64,000 bases of DNA from the NCBI GenBank assembly GCA_022695795.1, contig MU404164.1, positions 1 through 64,000 of the forward strand, read 5' to 3'. The notes under the pieces are model-generated. The model was not told the DNA's origin, did not search any database, and saw nothing but the letters and a program-made list of their open reading frames with translations. Below are positions 59,463 to 64,000 of this stretch, piece by piece. Positions within the stretch are counted from its first letter, which is position 1, and each line of letters begins with the position of its first letter. The position numbers were made by a program, and so were the translations under genes. Source of the DNA: Biscogniauxia marginata. Taxonomy: Eukaryota > Ascomycota > Sordariomycetes > Xylariales > Xylariaceae.

Positions 59463-61898
59463 ATGGCTAGGACTCATGCCGAAGTCGCACGGGCGAAAAT
59501 TTACTCCCGGAAACTCCTCAACCGTGACGGGGAATATTTCAGGTTCATTACGATCCTACCTTCTGATGACGATGATCAGAGGATAAGCTGCAAGCTCGAA
59601 ACTAAGGAATTGGTAGAAGGCCTTCGTTATGCTGCACTGTCCTACGTCTGGGGTGACCCGCATAACACCGAAAACATCGAGGTCGACGGCCATACGTTAC
59701 CTATAACTACGAATCTTGCGTCTGCACTATGGCATTTCAGAAAGTACGGGCTTCCACAGAATCAGCAGACGGGCACGATATCACTACTGTGGGTGGACGC
59801 AATCTGTATCAACCAAGACGACGACAAAGAGCGTGGCCATCAAGTACGCAAGATGGGATCTCTCTACAACAAAGCTACTTCAGTCCTCTCCTGGCTTGGA
59901 CCTCCTGGTCTAGAGGCTCTCCAAGTTGCCCTCAATCCTCAGGATTTTGACGAATTCAAGAGATTTGCACAAAACCCCAGAAATACTTCTCCACGTTTCG
60001 CTACAGAGTCCGATGATGGCCTCGAGACCGCGCTTCAAATCATCCATGGCGTAGCGGGTATCGTTGGTATTAATAAACCTGTACACTCCACCATGTATAG
60101 AGATCTTGACGCAGAGAAAGTACGAGATGCTTTTTTATATTTGTACTCTACGCTGGGCCCTCTGGTTCTGGATCCTGTGGCTAAATCTAATCGGTGGCTA
60201 CCTCTTCGTGCCCTAAGCAAGTGCAAATATTGGTCGAGGATATGGATTATCCAGGAGATGGTTCTGGCTAAATCCCCATGGACACATTTATTCATTTCTG
60301 GCAACTGTTATATCGCCTTCGGAGAACTCAAAGCATTTGAATTATTTATCAGATCTCTTAGAAAAACGCCCATTCCCTCCGATTTCAGTCCTAAGTCACA
60401 AGAACGATTGAGCTGGCTCGAACTCTTACATGACAGCAACTACCATGCTACCGTAGTGCTCATGATTGTGGACATGTGGGATAAAGTGCAGAATGACGAC
60501 AAGGAAGATCCTCAACTACCATATTCCATCCATTGGTTGAACAGAAAGCGCCCTCCCCCTTGGGAAACCAACCTTCCCATCGCTCATGGGGGCGATTGTT
60601 CCAACACTGATGTTTCGCCTACACTCGACGGCCTCATGAAGATCTTTGAGTCGATTGGGGGGGATACAGGTCCGGTTGCTGTCGTTAATGTCAAGCTTAA
60701 CCCTATCCATACTGGTGACTTCCGGCCCCCTCCCATACCCGATCTCATTGAAGGATGGGAGCGTAATGATTACCGAGGATTAGGGCGTGATATCCTGTTT
60801 TCCGTCGCTTTGAAAGCGGCGGTTCTTGCCAGTGCAAGCAATCCCCGGGACTTCGTGTACGGCGTTCTCGGTTTGGTTGATACTGATATTGAGCCAGATT
60901 ATGAAAAGTCCGTACGAGAAATCTATCTCGAGGCTTTTTCGCATGACGACTTCAAACGCAACTTAGAAACGTGTCTGCAGTTCTCTGGGTGCGGTTTCAA
61001 TTCCACAAACCCCCACCAGCTCCCTTCGTGGTTACCAGATCTCAGTCAGCTCTCCAATAGCAAACGGTTAGCTCACTTCGTAGATAATGATAGTGAGAGA
61101 AGATGCCTACCTTTGGACGCGAGGGAATATCGACAACCTGAAGTCACTCCGGAGGGAATTCTTCGCATTTCTGGAGTGGTATGCGACCATGTGGAGCAAG
61201 TAAAACCTCTGCTATTCACTTCCATGGAGGACGACACCAGCAGGGCCCTGGTTCAACTCTGTGTTGATTATCTCGTGGAGTTCAGGCCTTTTAACGAGTC
61301 GGATGGGCCACCGTTGAAGTCGCTAGTTGAGGTCTTGGACTGGAGGGGCAAGGGCTCAAGGACCACGTTACCCAAATTCAAAGGCATGTCTGGATTCAGC
61401 CTGTCTCCAATTGAGTGGACTCTCGTTTTTGTCTTGGTGAGCGCTCAAAATCGCATGACGGACGACGAGGTGAAAGTTTATTGGAGGCGACTCAGACAGG
61501 TCTTAGAATTTCCTGAAGAATCTCTGGGGCATCTTATGGCATGTTGCTTGGCAGGGAACCGTGACTTTTCTATCGACTGGGAAGCAATGGAAGGCTCTGA
61601 TATCGATTCAACGGAGGCAGATTTCAGGGCTATGATTGAAGATTGCACAGACAGGGCTCTTTTTAAAACATCGAAAGGCCACCTAGGCATCGGACCACTC
61701 TACTTACGACCGGGAGATCGCGTCTGTGCTGTTGACCGAGGTACCCTACCGGTCTTGCTGAGGGAGATTCGACAAGGTCCTCGAGTGTCGTGCTTGGAAC
61801 ATATCGGGTCTTGCTACGTCTTGGGATTGTCCGATGGGGAGCCGGCTGAGATGGTTGCGAACGAAGAACTACGACTCGAGACATTCGAGATAAAATGA
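59463..61898 (+). CDS. HET-domain protein (heterokaryon-incompatibility type), 811 aa
   Basis: A HET-domain protein of the large, diverse ascomycete family linked to nonself recognition and incompatibility-triggered cell death. I chose the start at the first in-frame ATG (59463, MARTHAEVARAK); the frame upstream of it begins with TTG. The three HET blocks are present: YAALSYVWGDP (about residue 55), LLWVDAICINQDDDKERGHQ (about 107) and SRIWIIQEMVLA (about 257). The C-terminal part contains the degenerate module often seen in these genes (PGDRVCAVDRGTLPVLLRE, then CYVLGLSDGE). No WD, ankyrin or NACHT partner domain is seen. It is one uninterrupted exon in an accessory-type region. Its specificity and partner are unknown. 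Confidence 0.9.
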   Translation: MARTHAEVARAKIYSRKLLNRDGEYFRFITILPSDDDDQRISCKLETKELVEGLRYAALSYVWGDPHNTENIEVDGHTLPITTNLASALWHFRKYGLPQNQQTGTISLLWVDAICINQDDDKERGHQVRKMGSLYNKATSVLSWLGPPGLEALQVALNPQDFDEFKRFAQNPRNTSPRFATESDDGLETALQIIHGVAGIVGINKPVHSTMYRDLDAEKVRDAFLYLYSTLGPLVLDPVAKSNRWLPLRALSKCKYWSRIWIIQEMVLAKSPWTHLFISGNCYIAFGELKAFELFIRSLRKTPIPSDFSPKSQERLSWLELLHDSNYHATVVLMIVDMWDKVQNDDKEDPQLPYSIHWLNRKRPPPWETNLPIAHGGDCSNTDVSPTLDGLMKIFESIGGDTGPVAVVNVKLNPIHTGDFRPPPIPDLIEGWERNDYRGLGRDILFSVALKAAVLASASNPRDFVYGVLGLVDTDIEPDYEKSVREIYLEAFSHDDFKRNLETCLQFSGCGFNSTNPHQLPSWLPDLSQLSNSKRLAHFVDNDSERRCLPLDAREYRQPEVTPEGILRISGVVCDHVEQVKPLLFTSMEDDTSRALVQLCVDYLVEFRPFNESDGPPLKSLVEVLDWRGKGSRTTLPKFKGMSGFSLSPIEWTLVFVLVSAQNRMTDDEVKVYWRRLRQVLEFPEESLGHLMACCLAGNRDFSIDWEAMEGSDIDSTEADFRAMIEDCTDRALFKTSKGHLGIGPLYLRPGDRVCAVDRGTLPVLLREIRQGPRVSCLEHIGSCYVLGLSDGEPAEMVANEELRLETFEIK

Positions 61899-62512
61899 GG
61901 CTCATTCCAAGTGCCACAAGATGCAAGTGAGCATTTATTCAATACATCAACTTAGATACAACCTGTTCCACCCACACTCGCTAGATATAGATTGATTAGA
62001 GTAGTACCTCTTTTCCGGTACAGATCCTACCTTAATTCAAGTTACTTCTTGATTCGCTATACATACTTACCTCCTATCACCCTAATTCCTACCTAGGTAG
62101 TATAGATCGAGTCGGTCAGAGGCCGGGACGTGAATAAATAAGAAAGCCGGCTCTAGACAAGTTCCGGGAGTTGTCCGTCAACGGCGCTGATAAACGGAGC
62201 TAATGCATAAAAAGGTAGAAAAAGGAAACGGGGAAGGCCCATGGTTTGTAGCATAATATGCATAATTAATATTAGGGCGGGTCTATGCACTTATGGCGAT
62301 ACTGTTTCATCTGTACGTCATCCTTACTCATTAGGAAGGGAGCTCTTCAGCTAAGTACCTACGGAGTACCTGACAGATCAATTCAAGCATCATTCACGCA
62401 ACATTCCAATCCTCACGGTTCGCGAGGCAAGATTGATTGTCGAGCTGCTACCAACGACAACAAACACACTCCAAGCTGCCATCGACAGGGTTCCATCGAT
62501 CAAACTTGCAGC
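61899..62512. other. Intergenic region HET gene / LMBD1-like gene
   Basis: 614 bp, no gene seen; it includes the 5' leader of the downstream gene. Confidence 0.45.
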
Positions 62513-64000
62513 ATGGCTTCTGCCGGCTACGTCCAAATCTCCCTCATCTGGGTAGCTTACGCTGTCGCAGTTGTTCTAGCCCTGATAGCTGCCTCCATCA
62601 CGACATTCACTTGGCAGACCCCACGCGACAGATCGGCAGTCGTCAGCATCGTCGCCATCATCAGTCTCACCGCCCTTCTCGCCACCGTCCTCCTGCTCCC
62701 GGTCGACATTGCTCTCGTGTCGTCGACGGCTTCTTCAGCCCACGGCCTGAAGAAGGACTGGGCAACGCCGAGCCGGATCCGAAACATCCTCCTGACGCTT
62801 AAGATCGTCTACTACTCGCTCTACACATTTGACGCGCTGCTATGCCTTGTCGTCATCCCCTTCGCCTACTTCTGGTACGAGGAATACGATGAGGTGGAGG
62901 AGCAGGAGGGGAATCAGACCGTTGGGTCCCGGCTATGGGGCGCTTTCAAGTACACCATCGCCTTCATCTTGCTGGTTGTCATTATCTTCCTGATCGGTTT
63001 CTTCGTGCCTGCAGCGGGCGACCACAGTGGCAAGCATTTTGACCTCGACTTTTTCAAGCGACTGCTCGACGAGAACCATAGCGAGAAGGCCTTGACCTTC
63101 GCCTTGGGCCTTCTGATTACGCTAGGCACGCTGATCTACATACTCTACACGGGTGCCGGCCTAGCTCTCCTCCCAGTGTCGTTCATCAAGTCGGCCCCTT
63201 CTGTCTCGGCGCCGCAGCTGTCTGAGAATACTGCCTCGCAGCTAGAGCAGAACAGGGAGCGCCAAAGACAGCTTGAGATGCGCAACGCTGGCCGCCCAGA
63301 AGGAATGCCAGCTAAGGACAGGCGAGAACTTGAAGCCCTCGCTCGTGAGGAACGAACCTTGGTACGACGAGAGCGACTAGCCGCAGAGGCCCAGGGTGAA
63401 GGCAAGAGTACGCTCGTGAAAGCATGGTCGAAGTTCTGTGCCATCTTCCGACCCATCAAACTTATTGGAGGCATCCTCCTCATCCTCCTCGCCATCCTGG
63501 TCTGGGTCTCTATGCTGATTACAGGTATCGACAAAGCTGCCAATTCCGTCTGCAAGGAACACTGCGGCTACATTCTCGCCCACATCAACGTCTTCCAGCC
63601 CATCAACTGGATCTTCGTACAGACCGCAAAAGCCTTCCCGGTCGACTACATTCTCATGGCCCTCCTAGTTCTACTCTTCTTCAGCAGCACTATTTCCGGA
63701 ATTGCAACAATCGGCATCCGCTTCCTCTGGATCCGCATCTTTGAAATTCGCAAGGGGCGAACCCCACCTCAGGCGCTATTAATGGTAACCGTTATGTTGG
63801 CCCTCGTCATGCTCGCAATAAACTACTCTGTTGCCATGATGGTCGCGCCGCAGTATGCCAGCTACGGAACACAGACCTTCTGCGACCTCCCACCGCACCA
63901 CCCCGATGAGCCGGCCGATTGTCGCAAGCACCTCGAGGCCGTCAAGCCGTGCTCCGAGTGGGTCGACTCGCACAACGCTGAGCAGGTGTGCACGCCGACC
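62513..64000 (+). CDS. LMBR1/LMBD1-family membrane protein (probable lysosomal/vacuolar cobalamin transporter), 3' end cut by the window
   Basis: 496 codons open to the window edge without a stop or intron; the 3' end is missing. The start is ATG 62513 ([20 protein letters not shown]). Many hydrophobic segments are visible: about residues 5-27, 40-62, 95-122, 145-165, 195-220, 315-340, 375-400 and 420-445. Cytoplasmic-type charged stretches lie between them, notably an Arg/Glu-rich coiled-coil segment about residues 240-300 ([16 protein letters not shown]). Ordering and motifs such as [10 protein letters not shown] and a Cys-containing lumenal loop near the edge (FCDLPPHH) match fungal proteins annotated as probable lysosomal cobalamin transporter. 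Fungi generally do not use cobalamin, so the true substrate in fungi is uncertain. Confidence 0.85.
   Translation, partial: MASAGYVQISLIWVAYAVAVVLALIAASITTFTWQTPRDRSAVVSIVAIISLTALLATVLLLPVDIALVSSTASSAHGLKKDWATPSRIRNILLTLKIVYYSLYTFDALLCLVVIPFAYFWYEEYDEVEEQEGNQTVGSRLWGAFKYTIAFILLVVIIFLIGFFVPAAGDHSGKHFDLDFFKRLLDENHSEKALTFALGLLITLGTLIYILYTGAGLALLPVSFIKSAPSVSAPQLSENTASQLEQNRERQRQLEMRNAGRPEGMPAKDRRELEALAREERTLVRRERLAAEAQGEGKSTLVKAWSKFCAIFRPIKLIGGILLILLAILVWVSMLITGIDKAANSVCKEHCGYILAHINVFQPINWIFVQTAKAFPVDYILMALLVLLFFSSTISGIATIGIRFLWIRIFEIRKGRTPPQALLMVTVMLALVMLAINYSVAMMVAPQYASYGTQTFCDLPPHHPDEPADCRKHLEAVKPCSEWVDSHNAEQVCTPT

Noticed and set aside
1..64000. tRNA, 5S rRNA, rDNA, CRISPR arrays and intact transposons
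   Set aside because: I looked for tRNA B boxes, the 5S sequence, regularly spaced repeats and transposase or reverse transcriptase motifs and recognised none. A dedicated scan (tRNAscan-SE, RepeatMasker) could still find weak cases.

Overview
The window looks like a filamentous ascomycete chromosome segment, most likely Sordariomycetes. Genes carry short introns (about 50-100 bp) with GTAAGT/GTATGT donors, CTAAC-type branch points and CAG/TAG acceptors. Intergenic DNA is rich in TAGGTA/TACCTA words and microsatellites, and the proteins match Pezizomycotina families. No viral, plasmid or bacterial operon features were seen.

Layout. 1-13 kb: no recognisable gene. 13.1-13.6 kb: a TATA-box promoter and a small conserved-looking fungal ORF. 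13.6-20 kb: low-complexity DNA without a supported gene. 20-44 kb: a dense housekeeping block with an F-box-like gene (-), CFT1 mRNA 3'-end processing factor (+), a PAL1-family morphology gene (-), USB1 U6 snRNA exonuclease (+), ERO1 ER oxidoreductin (-), CKS1 cell-cycle adaptor (-), an RSC4-like double-bromodomain protein (+) and SSB-type Hsp70 (+). I rebuilt the exon-intron structures by hand; all joined frames close without stops.

45.8-54.3 kb is the most interesting part: five adjacent genes that look like a catabolic cluster. They are a short-chain dehydrogenase (-), an IlvD/Edd-family dehydratase (+), a Dabb-domain protein (+), an Ldh2/malate-dehydrogenase-family oxidoreductase (-) and a Zn2Cys6 regulator (+). 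All three intergenic promoters in it carry CGG-N7-CCG sites, five in total, of which two are the same 13-bp palindrome. This suggests one regulon controlled by the resident Zn2Cys6 protein. The gene set fits non-phosphorylative breakdown of a sugar or sugar acid: oxidise, (mutarotate), dehydrate, then reduce or oxidise the keto acid. The substrate is unknown and no transporter or aldolase is visible.

54.3-59.4 kb is AT-rich accessory DNA with a small Cys-rich ORF and a multiply frameshifted CYP505-type P450 pseudogene. It is followed by a HET-domain gene (59.5-61.9 kb) and a multi-pass LMBR1/LMBD1-family membrane protein that runs off the right edge.

All family assignments come from reading motifs by eye. 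No database search was possible.
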